NCBI GenBank assembly: GCA_050084515.1
Contig: CM114272.1
Span: 930,001-994,000 of the forward strand
Direction: 5' to 3'
Source: Blasia pusilla
Lineage: Eukaryota > Marchantiophyta > Marchantiopsida > Blasiales
DNA: 64,000 nucleotides
The notes under the pieces were generated by a model. The model was not told where the DNA came from and searched no databases. It saw nothing but the letters and a program-made list of their open reading frames with translations. Position 1 is the first letter of the stretch. Each line of letters opens with the position of its first letter. The position numbers were made by a program, and so were the translations under genes. Below, piece after piece: positions 50,085 to 61,943 of this stretch.

Positions 50085-51274
50085 CAATCATATAAGATAA
50101 GTACAAGAAAAGGGACTCGAATGGGTAACCAGATCACGCCCACCAACCTACTGCACCGTCAACATCCACTCCTCCATGTGATATGACAACCTTTGCAACA
50201 CGAGACTCTCCTCGACTAACACGTCGACATTCCGTCAGCATCGGTGTTTATGTCTCCATCAGAATCCTCGCAAATCCCAATCACGCCCAAAAAATATTAC
50301 GTTCTCAAATTCTCTCCGCCCACCCCCAGATGTGCCTCGCAACCTCAACTCAACCCCGTCCAAACTCAACCATGCCCGTCTATCACGACTCCCGTGCCTC
50401 TACCATGTCCGCCCTGCCTCCTATGTTAGCCTTGACTCCGACCACATATATTCCTACCACATCCGGTCTATCAACCACGTTCCGCTGTGTACCACGTTGG
50501 GATGTCACCAACCATGGTGCTCCCAACCACGTCATCGGGGGGGGGGAGGGGGTGCGCCTCCGCACCCTGTCCGCCTCCGCGCCCGACCGCCTTAGCCTCC
50601 GCAACCTAAACCTAACCCGCCACTTCCTGATGTGACCTAAACATAGCCCCCCGACGGCTGCAAGGAAAATCCTTTCCTTTCCGACACTCACCGCTCACCG
50701 ATCGACGACCCACTAGTGAACACCCGCCGTCACAACCTGCGCTACACCCTGTTGCTGTCCCCCATGAACCCGCACCAGCAAAATCTGAGAAGAAACGGAC
50801 AGCGCTTCCGCACATAACCTTCCGAACATAAAAATGACACACAAACGTCAATCAGTGTCTCGAAGGGCTCCCCGACCGAGGCAACTCGCTTGCCTACTTG
50901 CAAACAACAAATTCCCTGCCCCCTCTCATCTTTCTCATATAAAATAAAGAGTAGTAAAAATAGCACACCCGGCCTAAACCTCCACCCCTAAATCTACATC
51001 GGCATATCGAGCCTCGTCCACCCTACGATGTCAAGGAATCCTAAACGCTAGCACCCTAGTCCTATCTCACACACATACAAGAGAGGTGCTCCAATGGCCC
51101 AACATGAGAAAGATGGTTGGTTGGGGAAAGCCATCTTCCTCCCTTATATAGGGTTGGGAAGAGCCAAAGGCTCTTCCCCTAAAAATAGCTATCCTCATGG
51201 TAACCTGCGCGCAACAAGTCACCTGGCTGTGAAAGACCTCAACAAGAAAGTTGTCAGAAATGATGTTCCTGACA
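50085..51274 (-). repeat. probable 5' LTR and start of leader of the Gypsy element
   Basis: This lies upstream of gag on the minus strand. It has a TATA-like word (51143-51150), a GC hairpin just 5' of it, and a C-rich/G-rich run near 50528-50540. A TG start consistent with an LTR edge (TGTCAGGAAC on the minus strand) is at 51274. The downstream edge is guessed from a primer-binding-like sequence near 50066-50080. No second LTR exists in the window, so neither boundary can be proved. Confidence 0.35.
51143..51150 (-). promoter_or_regulatory. TATA-like box in the probable LTR
   Basis: TATATAAG on the minus strand, preceded 5' by a perfect 10-bp inverted repeat (51156-51165 and 51169-51178, loop AAA). 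Position and orientation fit a retrotransposon promoter reading toward gag. Confidence 0.4.
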
Positions 51275-51623
51275 CAATGGACCTATCCTCAACCTCATCC
51301 GACATCGTGGGACAAAGTTACAATCAATATAGTCCGCTGGCTCCTACGCCCTATCCACAATAGATCTCGGCCTATCAGCTACTCAGATGTGACAAGGCAC
51401 ACACTTGAAAGGCAGAAGTCATACTCTCTCTCAAACATGGACCATCCATGTCCTAAGTAAGGGACGCCACTGCCATGGGGTTGAGATTGCCCTCCACTAT
51501 CCAAGGGGAGAGTTGAATTGGAGACCTCTTTGAGAAGATCTTATGTCACTTCTAGTAACCTCTTATAAAATAAAGGATTCTCCATGTGGGGCACATACTA
51601 TCCTCATTTGAAATCCCTTTGTG

Positions 51624-51624
<1 letters not shown>

Positions 51625-51706
<82 letters not shown>
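51625..51706. repeat. (CT)n microsatellite
   Basis: About 41 CT units, 350 bases beyond the likely 5' edge of the Gypsy element. Confidence 0.95.
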
Positions 51707-51710
<4 letters not shown>

Positions 51711-54445
51711 ATAGCCTTTCTACCCATGGCATTTGAATATCATGCAAGTTGAGTGAAAAATCATGGTATTATTCAGTTTCTTGGACAAGATCATGTCCAA
51801 TTGACCTTCTATATGATGTTACTCGTGACATTAGAGAAGCCCTCCTTTGAATCCCATGCATTGTCATTTAGGTTGTGCAGAAGCTCTCTTCCTAGCACTT
51901 GACTATTTAAAGGATCTTTGGTGATAACTAAGCTCACAACTCTGGAGACATAAAATGCATGTGGGGGAAGTCTTCATATCTTTCAAACCTAGGGAACGGC
52001 ATATAAAGTAAGAGATACTTTTGAGAATGGTAGTAGATGACAACAATGCACTACTAGATCGGCAAAGACTCACAAACTTTTTGTAAATTCCAAATGACTC
52101 ACAACGCAATGTTCACTCCCAAGCCAATTACAAAGCTCTTTGTACCAAGTTCACTTAAAAATGGCACTTGGAAATGTCTCACAAAGTATTGGTCTAGGCC
52201 AAAATTTACATCATAGTTTAAATTTATTTTTTTGTTAAAATTGGAAAGTTTTGATCCTAACTCGTGAGATAAAAATATTAATAATCTTTAAAGTCTTAGA
52301 ATATTTTTTCCTTTTTTATGTGTATAAGTATTAACAATTAGATCATCTTATATCTAATTCATAATCTTAATTTATAATTTTTATTTTTATTTTTGGTATA
52401 GTTAGTTTTCATTTAATAAATTATTTTATGTCATATTAAAAATAATTGTCATCAAATTACCATAATTCTTATGAGATCGATTACCTCTCATCCTTTTCTT
52501 TTATGATTAAGAAAAAAATCATAAAAAAGATTCTACATTTGTGAATTCAAAATAAGAAAATGAGAAAAAATATTTGATGTCATGATAATTTTTTTCTCGT
52601 TAATGTTAACACATTATATGAGTGATGAGACCTTGCTTTATTGAATTTGAGTTTCATAAGATGAGGAGATAAAGCATTAACTCATGTTTGTGTGACATTC
52701 AACATGCACATGTTTTGAAGATAATCTCACAATAAGAACTAATATCGAATCCCTTATTGGATTTTAGAAAAATTTCACAGTCACATCAATGAACTGCTAG
52801 GTCAACAAGTTTACAATCAAAATATCAAATGCAAATCCTCAAGATTGGCTTAAATCCAACACTTATATCTCAACGTGCCTCATATGTACCAATCCACTAC
52901 CACATCAATGCAATTCACAATGTTCCTAGGGGACAAGTTTTGATCATAAAAACGTCCTTGTGTATTTTTATTTTGAGTGAGATTTAATTTAGGATTGTAG
53001 CATTGCCACGTGCTAACATACATGGATCTTAACAAAATTCGTTCCATATGAAAGTATGTCCAAAGTAAACATGTAGTGTATAATATAACATGTGTTTAAA
53101 ATTTGTACAATATAAAATCTATTTTGTGAGATCTAGTGTGTTAAAAAAAATACCATGTGGCATGCTATGCTTGTGGGATGGAACACTCTTACGACTTATA
53201 TATGGCATGATTTCAAGATAACGATTGAGTAGGTAACCTTATGATATCGATGAACAAAACTAGATGCAATCATTAGCATGAAAGGGATAATGCATGGAAG
53301 AATTTGTAAAATGGGCCCACATGTGGTAATTTATATTTTAGTGATATACATTAAATTCTCTAAAGTAGAGAGAATTTTTTTCACATGCACTTAAAAATGA
53401 TAGGATTATGAGAGGGATGATGGATAGAAGAAATATGGGCCAACACATAATCACTTATAATGTAGTGTGGGTACTGAAATTTGCTATAATAGAAAGCTAC
53501 ACTAGACATACTTTAAAACATAGGGACATAAATTTCATGAGTGAATACCTGGTTATAAAATCCCTTCCCAAGATGATTTTTTCTCAATAAATTTTTTGTC
53601 ATTAGATTATTGAATCACAGAATCCTTCCCAAGATGACTATTTCCCCAAAAAAATCAAGTTGTAAAGGAAAAAATTAAACATCCACAAAATCACTTACAA
53701 GATCAAAAGCTATACCACTATATGAATATAAATTACCTTGGTACTAAAACTAGCCAAAAACTCCATGGTTAGCCAATTTAGCTTTCTTCTTATATACAAA
53801 TCTTAGTGTGTCATGGCGGTGTGGAGGATAACTACCTCCTCCTTCAAAATGCGTGTAAAATGCTCAAAAAAGTGAGTACTTATAGAACTAAGGAGATTAA
53901 TATGGCCCCTTTGGGAAATATTGTCGCTTGTTAGGGCCCTTGGGAAAAAACAACACAAGCATTTAAGTAAATTTCTATTGTTATTTTAGCTCCCAGGGGA
54001 AATTATCAAGAAAATCTCTCAATCAAAGTACATATTTTGGCGTAACAACTAGGAATAGATGTGTCGATCATTCTCACACAACCTTATAAGCCCAACTTAA
54101 ACCCATGTTTCCAAAATCAGTAGAAGAACACAACATGAAACAAATTTGACCATCCAATCCACAAGATAGATTCTTTCTTACATGCTTAATTTCCTACAAT
54201 TTACATTTACCCATGGGACACCCCTATGGAAGACGAAACACAAGTTGAAACAGGCATTCGCTCCACAAGGCCCATGGGGGCACATAAGTGTCTGCCAAGC
54301 TCCTTGACCTAAAATCACACCAACAACCACTTGAAACTCTCGTGTTAATTCCAAATATGGGCCTTAGTAAGCAACAGTAGAATTCTTAAAGCACAAAGCA
54401 ACCCTAAGTTTTCCTCCTCTTTTCAACCGTATTATTAAGAATGCC
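51707..54445. other. AT-rich intergenic DNA
   Basis: No frame of note and no clear repeat edge. Confidence 0.5.
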
Positions 54446-54666
54446 CGTGCTATGCACATGCATGGAGTAATCGTGACCTTAACCCAGGTGTTTTCCGTCA
54501 ATTTCCTAACCCCATTCTAGACACCTCACAAAATTATTTGAACACTTACGTAGATGAAATTTTTTTTTCACGCGTAGGTAAAATAGTTCCAATACTTCAC
54601 TTATAGAATTTTTTTTCCTACCTTCCTATTTATAATAACCCGTGTGCCTCATAATAATAATATAGA
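54446..54666 (-). mobile_element. probable Helitron remnant
   Basis: Has a cccGTGCTATGCAC hairpin on the left and ends ataataataatataGA before a T on the right, matching the reverse complement of a Helitron start. The CTAG end is not visible and the core is not clearly shared with the better copies. Confidence 0.3.
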
Positions 54667-54779
54667 TAACTTCAAAACCACAATTCTAAATATAATTCAC
54701 ATAATGGGATGTTATGACATTTACCTCCCACGATGAAAGAACTCGTCCTAAAACTCCTTCTTCCAAGAAATACTCTCGA

Positions 54780-57714
54780 GTTAAAATTGTGGACAGCAAG
54801 GTAGAGCTTAAATAGCAGGCGCATGTGGGAGGAAAGGGGGTCCACCGTAGAGGCGGTCCACGTGCTTCGAGCTTTGGTTTTGGAAAAGACAGTCTTTCTT
54901 TCTCTCTCTCTCTCTCAAGTTGATCTCGCCTCGGACACTACACACACGAAAAGCTTCCTTCCCATTCATTTCCTTTCATTTCAACGGCGCACACCTGAGC
55001 GCCTCGAGAAAACAGTCCCTCGCTCGCACTAGTGACTTCTCTCTCTCCGCCCCCACTCTCTCTGTCTCGGCCTGTGACTGCGGGCGTCCCTAGGAAGGGA
55101 TTCGAAGGGGAGGGCCGGTGGGGGGAGGGATAAGGGTACCCGCGATGCGAAAGCGGGACCGCCCGACGAGGAGGGGGGGAGTCACTGTACGATTTACGCT
55201 GCGTTCCGGATGTCAAACGGAAGAGACAAGAGAATGGATCGAGCGGATTCCGTCGGGATCTTCTGAGGGGGTTGTCGGATTCTCGCTCCCGTGTCCAGTT
55301 CCGTCGAAGTCTGTTCTAGAGTCCCGGGCAGGGCTGTCCGATGTGGAGAGTTCAAATCGTGGCAGGTGTCGCGAGTACCGGGTTCTGGGATATTCCGCGT
55401 CTTCTGTAGCGGACGCGACTGTATTGCCGGCGGGAGAGCACAGGCTGCGAGTCGGAAAGCGGCAAAGCAGACTAACCAGAGGCTCTGGTTAGCGGCAGCA
55501 CGGTAACTCCCATAATGAGTAGTTCGCCCCTTACGAGGGAAGATTGCCGGGATCAGCCGAACATTGTCAGAGTCCCCGGGCGTTAAAATTTATCGCAAAT
55601 CCCGAGACACATTCATTCATCGGGAGTCCTCACCGTCGATGCCCGATATCCCCTTAAGGGCCGAACTTCGCCTCGTCATACAAGTCTCCTCTCATAGGGT
55701 CGGACCTAAGCCCCCGGCCCTACGGACTACGGAGCTCTGGCCATGGAATCGGTCTTTTTGTTGCACGGCGTTTAGACTCACTCACGGACTCGCGCGCGGA
55801 AACCTCGATCCGTATGCATGTGAGAAGTAGCAGTAGTAGTAGCAGGAAGAACGAGAGAAGAAAAAGCGGAGGAGCAGCAGATGGTCATTTCGTTCGCGCA
55901 GGACGCATGCACATTCCTATCCGAATGGAAGAATAGAAGGTGAGGGTTTTCATCCGAAATCCGCCGGTGGTGGTGTAGGGGCGGAGTTCTCCTCATGGTG
56001 ACAAAGGCAGATGGACCGGAAAGTCACATAGTCGTGCACTGATATCAGCGCACCTTTACATTAAGGTCAGTAATAAGGGCGTCTCGAGAGGCGCCGGCTC
56101 GCTACAGTAGCGCATGGACGCCGGACCGAATAAGGCAGGGTTAAACTAGTCCCGATCTCGAGAGCAACATTCCTCTGAGTTATGAGCGAGCGAAGTTGCC
56201 TGCCTCGACAGAAGAAGACAACCAGGAGGGTCCGAGAGTGGGGAGCTCATCTCATTACGACCCATTAGATTTGAGTGCACGCCAGAATCTTCCAGTACGA
56301 GAACTGGATAAGTAGACACATTCTTCCTAATTAGCAGGGCCTCGACTTAACGACAGAAGACGCCAGAGGCCTGTTCCGTATAGACCCAGGAGGTAAATTT
56401 AGGCTGCAGCGCACGCCGGAATCTCTCCAGTCGTCTTTTCAGAGCCGGGACGGACTTGGAAGGGCCCCCACAGTCCCACTTCCACGCTTATCCTTTTAGA
56501 GAGACGAGCTGACATGTAGAAAGAAAGAGAGAGAGACGCCGCTATAGTTTAGGACCAATGCGAAAGAAAGAAAGACCTCCAGATTTGGAGGGATACCGTG
56601 AGATTAGCGGACTGTTTTAGCATGTCTCAGGGAAAGCGTAATGAGTATGGAACATCACTTAGCGACGTCGGTCGTGTCTAACGAGGTGGGGGCGCCAAAT
56701 TTAGCTGCGGAGTGAGGAAGTGAGTGGCGGAATTGGAGCGGGTTCCGAGCGTTGGAAGAGTCTAGTTAGTTCGCTTAGCTGGGGGAGATGGCGGCTGCGT
56801 GGGGTCACAGGAGAGGCCTGGACCACCCACGACCGGCGGCGGCGAAACAGCCAATGAATCGCGAGGATTTCATGATTGCGGACCAATAGACATTGACTAG
56901 GCACATGTCATGAGCGCCACGCTGGCGGGTTGTGGGGTGGAGTCAACGATGGATTTGGTAGGATTTCTGATTCAACACGTGTCATGGTCAGAGACTTCCC
57001 GTTCAACGAACATTTACTCTCGACTCGAGCTCTTCCCCCATCTCTCCCTCCCTGGCTTGCTTCTCAGGGAAAGAGGGGGAGGGGGGAGCTGCGTGCAGCG
57101 AAGGAAGTGTCTAGCGAGCAGAAACGGAGTGCGATCCACGTCGGAAATCCAGTCCTAGAGTCCTGCTCAGAGCCAGGAACTGATTCCCCCAAAAATTGAT
57201 GCCCTCGTCAATTTTTGCGGCAAGCCAAAGTCGGAGATCCAGCACTGACTACTACTTGCGGAAGCGTCCAGAATCGGAGGTAGAGCGGGCAGTCGCCAGA
57301 GCGACGAGCGAGCGAGCGAGGGAGGGAGGGAGGGAGGGAGGCAGAGAGTAGAAAGGGCTCTCGGGAGCAGTCTCTTTTCTCTGATGGGAAAGAGGTCAGG
57401 GAAGAGAGCTGTGGAGTAGAGGAGCGAACAGGAGGAGAGCATTACATCAGAGAGTTAAAGCGGAACGGCTTCTCAGTAGCTCGTGCTGTTTGCTCAGTCG
57501 GCGAATTCTCGAGGAAGTCGGAGGAGGGGGGGTATAGGCGTCGTCGCAGAGGGAAGTGGTGGAGGGGGGATAGAGACGAAGATCTGGGAAGGCAGTGGTG
57601 AGAGGAGTGATTTGAGAAGAGCAGTGGAAGTAGTTTGATGATTCAGGGGAGAGGAAAAAAAATCTGGAGAGTGTGGGTGGCAGACAGAGAAGGGGCTAGA
57701 GGGAAGCACAAAAG
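54780..57714 (+). other. GC-rich region upstream of the bHLH gene; no recognised gene
   Basis: This GC-rich stretch starts with promoter-like sequence: an AT-rich TTAAATA word near 54808, a CACGTG word near 54859, and a CT tract at about 54899-54917. It also holds GAGG-type repeats (57321-57341). Many open frames occur on both strands, up to about 124 codons, but none matches a family I know and most start at non-ATG codons. It may be the promoter and long leader of the bHLH gene, possibly with introns, or it may hold a separate unrecognised gene. Confidence 0.4.
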
Positions 57715-57744
57715 ATGGACCTACGGGGAGAGTGTGAAGATTGA
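57715..57744 (+). promoter_or_regulatory. possible upstream ORF in bHLH leader (9 codons)
   Basis: An ATG followed by nine sense codons and TGA, about 260 bases before the bHLH start. If this stretch is in the mRNA it would be a short uORF that could lower translation of the bHLH protein. The transcript start is not known, so this is inference. Confidence 0.3.
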
Positions 57745-57796
57745 TCTGGGCCTGTGAAGATACACAAGGAGCGCGAACTCGCGTATTTCGTTGATT

Positions 57797-57832
57797 GATG
57801 GTGTGTTATAGACCATCTGGTTTGTGTGGTTG
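57797..57832 (+). promoter_or_regulatory. possible upstream ORF in bHLH leader (11 codons)
   Basis: A second short ATG-to-TGA frame before the bHLH start, ending about 175 bases upstream of it. It matters only if the leader begins further upstream. No peptide conservation can be judged from one sequence. Confidence 0.3.
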
Positions 57833-58007
57833 ACCCTACCTACGCACGTTTCTATCGCTTCGATCTTTGGTCCTACTTCGACCTGCTTCAATTCCAGCGC
57901 CAACAATTTATCCATTGTGCTCGGTAGTTTCAGCTCCTACCACTCACTCCCACCTGATTCCCTTGGATCTCGTGCTCCGGAATACCACACCGGGACTTTC
58001 CCTCCAC

Positions 58008-59873
58008 ATGGATAGCAGCCCAATGGCACCAATGGATCTATCCGGATCGATTTTCCCTGCGTCTCTGGCCTCACCGGAGCCAATTTTCTCTTGGGGTCCG
58101 GCCACCAACGGCATGTACTGTAACAACGTCAAATCCGAGGGCGCTTTTTCGTCTCCTCTCAACACGCCAAGCAACAACAGCAACAACGAGTCCTGTCTAT
58201 CTAATCTGATGCAGGGTATTATGCAGATGCAGTTCTACTCCAAGTACTTCTCGGCACCTCTACCTACCGATTCCTTCTCTCCCAACATCTCCAACGACCC
58301 GGCCGTTCTCGGAGCCGGAGACTTGAATCAACAAGGCAAATGTGACTTCTCCACTGTCACGTCCACTCGGCGCGATCAGTACTTGAATCACATAGCTGTT
58401 TCTGCCGCCGGTGCTCCCGTACAAATCACCGACGCCCTCGACTTATCTCTGCGCCAGCAGGAACAACCTTCTATCAGCTTCACGGACGCCTCCACCTTGC
58501 CAATGGACAGGCCGAGCGCTCGCTGGAACACTCAGCCTGCTCATGTCGCAGTTTCTTCTTCACCGGGCTTGCGAGTGGGGTCCTTCCCCACTCCAATTGC
58601 GCTGGCGACAGACAAGATCGATTCGTCGGCGTCGGAGCAGCAGCGCCCGCAGCAGGACGTCGCACTGCCGCGGTTCAGCGCCGGGCTTTTCACGTCCGAG
58701 ATGTCAGATGATAGCTCGTTGGACGGGCTGCTTCCCACGAGCAGCACTGTGAGCTCCACGAGCGACACTCTGCCCTTGGGGGAAGATCAGGAGGACGATG
58801 TAGTCTGCACCACCAGTGCCGAGCCGCCGTCATTGACGAATTTCACCCTCAGCTCACCCCGCATGCCGGGGGGCACTCTGCGACCGCCTCTCGATCAGCA
58901 GAAGGGCGTTTTGATGACTTCCGTGCAATCCTCGGATCAAATTCCTTGCAGCCTGAATCTGGAGAGTCCGAAAGGTGTCGCTGCCGCTGATTCAGTGGTG
59001 GTGGAATCGGCAGTGGACGACATTGTTGTCCCGTGTGTCGCCATGCTGGATGTGGATGTGAAGGTGAGCGAGATTGTTACGGCAACGCTGGGCAAGGACC
59101 GGAAGTGGAAGCACGAGGGGGACGATAATTGGTGCGGGAAGAAAGTAAAAGAATCACCATCCTCCTCACCCAGTGGCACCGCATGCGCAGCAGCTACTGC
59201 CGCTTTTGTGCCCAATCTACCTCTGAATGTAGATCCCAACAACACCGATTATCTCATGAGAAGTAACAGCACCAACATGTACCATCTCCAGCAGCAGAAT
59301 CACAACCTCAATCTCGGGGCCGCGCTGGATGCGAGCAAGGTTCCTGGCACTGCCAAGGACACTCTAATGCACGAGAATTTGGCCAGCATGACTCATGCGA
59401 TGCTCTTCGGTGGTGGTTTCCCACCCGTAATGATCGACACAGCCGCAATAGAGAGCTCCAGGCCAAAGCGGCGCAACGTGAGAATTTCCAAGGACCCGCA
59501 AAGCGTCGCGGCACGGCATCGCCGAGAACGAATTAGCGACAGAATTCGAGTGCTGCAGAGGCTGGTTCCGGGAGGGACCAAGATGGACACCGCTTCTATG
59601 CTCGACGAGGCAATCCACTATGTCAAGTTCCTCAAGATGCAAGTGCAGACTCTCGAGTCTGTCAGCAATGCGGGCTACGACCCTCGCATGGGCTTCGCCG
59701 CACCCTTTTTCCGGCCCTCGAATCTCAACTACCGTCCCACGCCATTGGATTGCTCCACCATGTCCCAATCTGTCAATGGTTCCGTCCCGGAGCACGGCTT
59801 CTACGGTCCAGGGACACCTTTTCTCGGCCAGCCCTCATTTCCAGACGCTTCACGAGAGCAATTCTGCCACTGA
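58008..59873 (+). CDS. bHLH transcription factor, HECATE/INDEHISCENT/bHLH87-like (subfamily VIII)
   Basis: An uninterrupted 621-codon frame. The start is the first in-frame ATG; the frame is open further upstream but has no ATG there. The bHLH domain is at residues 498-550: basic stretch [12 protein letters not shown], helix 1, loop PGGTKMDT, helix 2 [14 protein letters not shown]. Known family fact: HEC/IND proteins carry Q-A-R instead of H-E-R at basic positions 5-9-13, and here these are Q498, A502 and R506. A basic run [11 protein letters not shown] (485-495) precedes the domain and could serve nuclear import. The N-terminal ~480 residues are low complexity, rich in Ser, Gln and Asn, with an acidic patch near 255-262 and a Lys-rich patch near 364-384. 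The C-terminal tail has PFFRPSN after the domain. The expected role is a nuclear DNA-binding dimer controlling development. Flowering-plant relatives are much shorter. Absence of introns agrees with HEC/IND genes. The exact subgroup (VIIIa or VIIIb) is not certain. Confidence 0.9.
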   Translation: MDSSPMAPMDLSGSIFPASLASPEPIFSWGPATNGMYCNNVKSEGAFSSPLNTPSNNSNNESCLSNLMQGIMQMQFYSKYFSAPLPTDSFSPNISNDPAVLGAGDLNQQGKCDFSTVTSTRRDQYLNHIAVSAAGAPVQITDALDLSLRQQEQPSISFTDASTLPMDRPSARWNTQPAHVAVSSSPGLRVGSFPTPIALATDKIDSSASEQQRPQQDVALPRFSAGLFTSEMSDDSSLDGLLPTSSTVSSTSDTLPLGEDQEDDVVCTTSAEPPSLTNFTLSSPRMPGGTLRPPLDQQKGVLMTSVQSSDQIPCSLNLESPKGVAAADSVVVESAVDDIVVPCVAMLDVDVKVSEIVTATLGKDRKWKHEGDDNWCGKKVKESPSSSPSGTACAAATAAFVPNLPLNVDPNNTDYLMRSNSTNMYHLQQQNHNLNLGAALDASKVPGTAKDTLMHENLASMTHAMLFGGGFPPVMIDTAAIESSRPKRRNVRISKDPQSVAARHRRERISDRIRVLQRLVPGGTKMDTASMLDEAIHYVKFLKMQVQTLESVSNAGYDPRMGFAAPFFRPSNLNYRPTPLDCSTMSQSVNGSVPEHGFYGPGTPFLGQPSFPDASREQFCH

Positions 59874-59955
59874 GCCATGTGCAGAGCGTCAATGTGTTGA
59901 GACCCGGCACTGGTGAACCAATTTCTGCCACATTTTCTCTGCGCGTCTCTCTCCT

Positions 59956-60000
<45 letters not shown>

Positions 60001-60600
60001 CGATGACACACTGCGGAAACACCCGTGCATGATGTCGAGACTGTTGCTCTGATCCTTCCGCTCGTGGCCAGGACAGTTACCGACAAGTAGAACGCAACGT
60101 CTCCTTGCGGAACTGTCAAGAGAAGACAAGAATTTTTGCGGGATCACCGGTCACGTCGCGTTTGACTGAGGTCGATTCACTTCCCTCCATCCGTCAATCG
60201 AGGATTTTTTGTATGCAAGTCGGCAGCATCACATTTGTGTACGTCGGCTGGTGTTGGAAACACAACACGAGAAGAGTTTTTTGACCTTTCAAAATCATAA
60301 TTAGTTCTTCGTCATATCTCGCGGCAATCATCGCCTGTGATTCTCGTCTACGATCGGCAGAGCAGCTCTGGTGTGAACGTTCCCTGAACTTCCCTTTAGT
60401 GTAGCGCGCAGTTACTCGCTTGTTCTTCAGAAAGACGTCTGCTTAGGTTAGATTACTTAGAGAAGCAGAGAGACGTCCTAGATACACGGATCCAGGCAGT
60501 CATTTTAGCCCCGTGACCTTCTCTATAGATTCTCGTCAGCTACCCCAGTGACTGTATATATGTGAATACTATTATGTTTAAATCAATTACCGATCTGATT
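59874..60600 (+). other. 3' flank / probable 3' UTR of the bHLH gene
   Basis: Sequence after the bHLH stop codon. It includes a CT microsatellite at 59959-59997 and becomes AT-richer after about 60290. No clear polyadenylation site could be fixed by eye. Confidence 0.4.
59959..59997. repeat. (CT)n microsatellite
   Basis: About 19 CT units just after the bHLH stop codon, probably inside the 3' UTR. Confidence 0.95.
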
Positions 60601-61101
60601 CCAAGCGCATCACTCCACTCCACTCCACTCCCATTCCTCGATTGCCCCTCGTCACTCACGAGATTTACTCGCTACGATTACTGTCATCATGTAAACATTC
60701 ATTCTCAACATTTCCACCGACAGGTCCACGAAAGTCCCTCGCGCATGTTTTCTGCGTCCACCATATAGACATGCAATGCATTTGTGCGTATATATTCCGA
60801 CTACAGGAGGAATGCGAGAGTCCTGCTGCGTTCGTCGTAGAGTTCGGTCCCTGGATCTCGGTGCACACTACAGTCTCTGCATATTATTAAGCGTCAGCGG
60901 AGTCCCGTAGTCTCGAGCAGTGCTTCCGTCAATCTCGAAGAACTCCTCACTGTATAAGGGAGTTATTTCAGTCGCCTGCGATATCTGCAGTTTCCTCAGG
61001 ATCCGGCAAATCGCGATCGCGATCGCGTTCGCTCGCGTTGTCGACTTTACCGTCCGAGTCCCGCATTCCGCGAGCGAAGAATATTCCGGACAGCTGCTGC
61101 T

Positions 61102-61137
<36 letters not shown>

Positions 61138-61500
61138 TAGAGTAGTTGGATTGATGGATGTAAAGTCGGCTCGTCTTTTCGGACCACTTGTTTTCTCGCG
61201 ACAAAGGTCGGTGCCAAGTGTCCACTGCATCAACGTGTTATACGATGACCGCCACGTATTCGTATGCGTATCTTTTCTTTTGACTACATGAACCGCGCTG
61301 AGATGGTGGTGGTGGAGGTGGTAGCGGCGCCGGCGAGAGCGCCGACAACTTGTACAGCGGAGCCGCTAACTACCGTCATTCAGAATCAGTCGCGTTGATG
61401 AATGTGAGCGCTCGTGCCTTCTAGTGCTCCAAGGGCCACGAGCATATGAGGAACGGGCGACCATAAAGAGATGCACACGGAGGTCTTCAGTTTTCTCCCC
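60600..61500. other. GC-rich downstream region, no recognised gene
   Basis: Contains tandem CACTC words (60610-60628), a GCGATCGCGATCGCG palindromic run near 61012-61026, and a CGA triplet repeat (61108-61137). The open frames on both strands come largely from the CGA repeat and resemble nothing I know. Confidence 0.5.
61108..61137. repeat. (CGA)n triplet repeat
   Basis: About ten CGA/ACG units in a row. They generate Arg-rich or Ser-rich false frames on the two strands. Confidence 0.9.
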
Positions 61501-61668
61501 AAAAGTTTTGGGGGCAAAAATGGAGCTTGTCATCTAGACTTTTATTTGGTTATGGTCTGAAGTAGTTATTTGGGATGGATGCCTTTTGTCAAATTAGCCA
61601 TTGTTGAACGGTTTTGCTCGCAAGAATGAGGTTCCACGGGACCTCATGTCCATAGGATCGGGCTCTTA

Positions 61669-61943
61669 GAGCAGGTCCGCATGGAGCAATTCCATGGGAT
61701 GTTAAATCCACGGTTATCATTTCAGGGACCATACGTGAGTCGTTGGTCCTTATGCGGCACAAAATTTACGGCGCAGAAACGTTAAGGATGATCCTTGGAA
61801 AATTAAAGGACTATAGCCGGTTGTCTTTTAAACTCCTTAATAGTTAAGTGTCGGACACCGTTTGTGACCCTACCTGGAAATTGGTAGGATCGTCGGCCTA
61901 GGCCAAGAGGGACCTGCCGCCGTGACTCCATGGGGACTTGCTC
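61669..61943. mobile_element. PIF/Harbinger-type (Tourist-like) MITE
   Basis: 275 bp with 18-bp terminal inverted repeats (GAGCAGGTCCGCATGGAG and, as reverse complement, GAGCAAGTCCCCATGGAG; two mismatches). Flanked by TTA on both sides (61666-61668 and 61944-61946), the 3-bp duplication typical of PIF/Harbinger. No coding capacity. Confidence 0.75.

Larger units (their letters stand above)
44876..51274 (-). mobile_element. Ty3/Gypsy retrotransposon carrying a cytosine methyltransferase domain (truncated, inactive)
   Basis: On the minus strand the order is probable LTR/leader, gag with two CCHC-type zinc knuckles, aspartic protease region, C5 cytosine methyltransferase, then reverse transcriptase with YIDD. 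The gag frame runs from 49722 to about 47650. Protease and the first two thirds of the methyltransferase lie in a second frame, and the end of the methyltransferase plus RT in a third, so at least two frameshifts are present. In-frame stops are almost all TAG or TGA. The element ends abruptly in RT near 44876. RNase H, integrase and a 3' LTR are not found on this strand. The arrangement protease-methyltransferase-RT shows that the enzyme domain is part of pol and not a neighbouring gene. Confidence 0.85.

Noticed and set aside
57867-58007. Upstream extension of the bHLH frame by 47 codons
   Set aside because: The extension begins at TTG with no in-frame ATG. The first ATG is at 58008.
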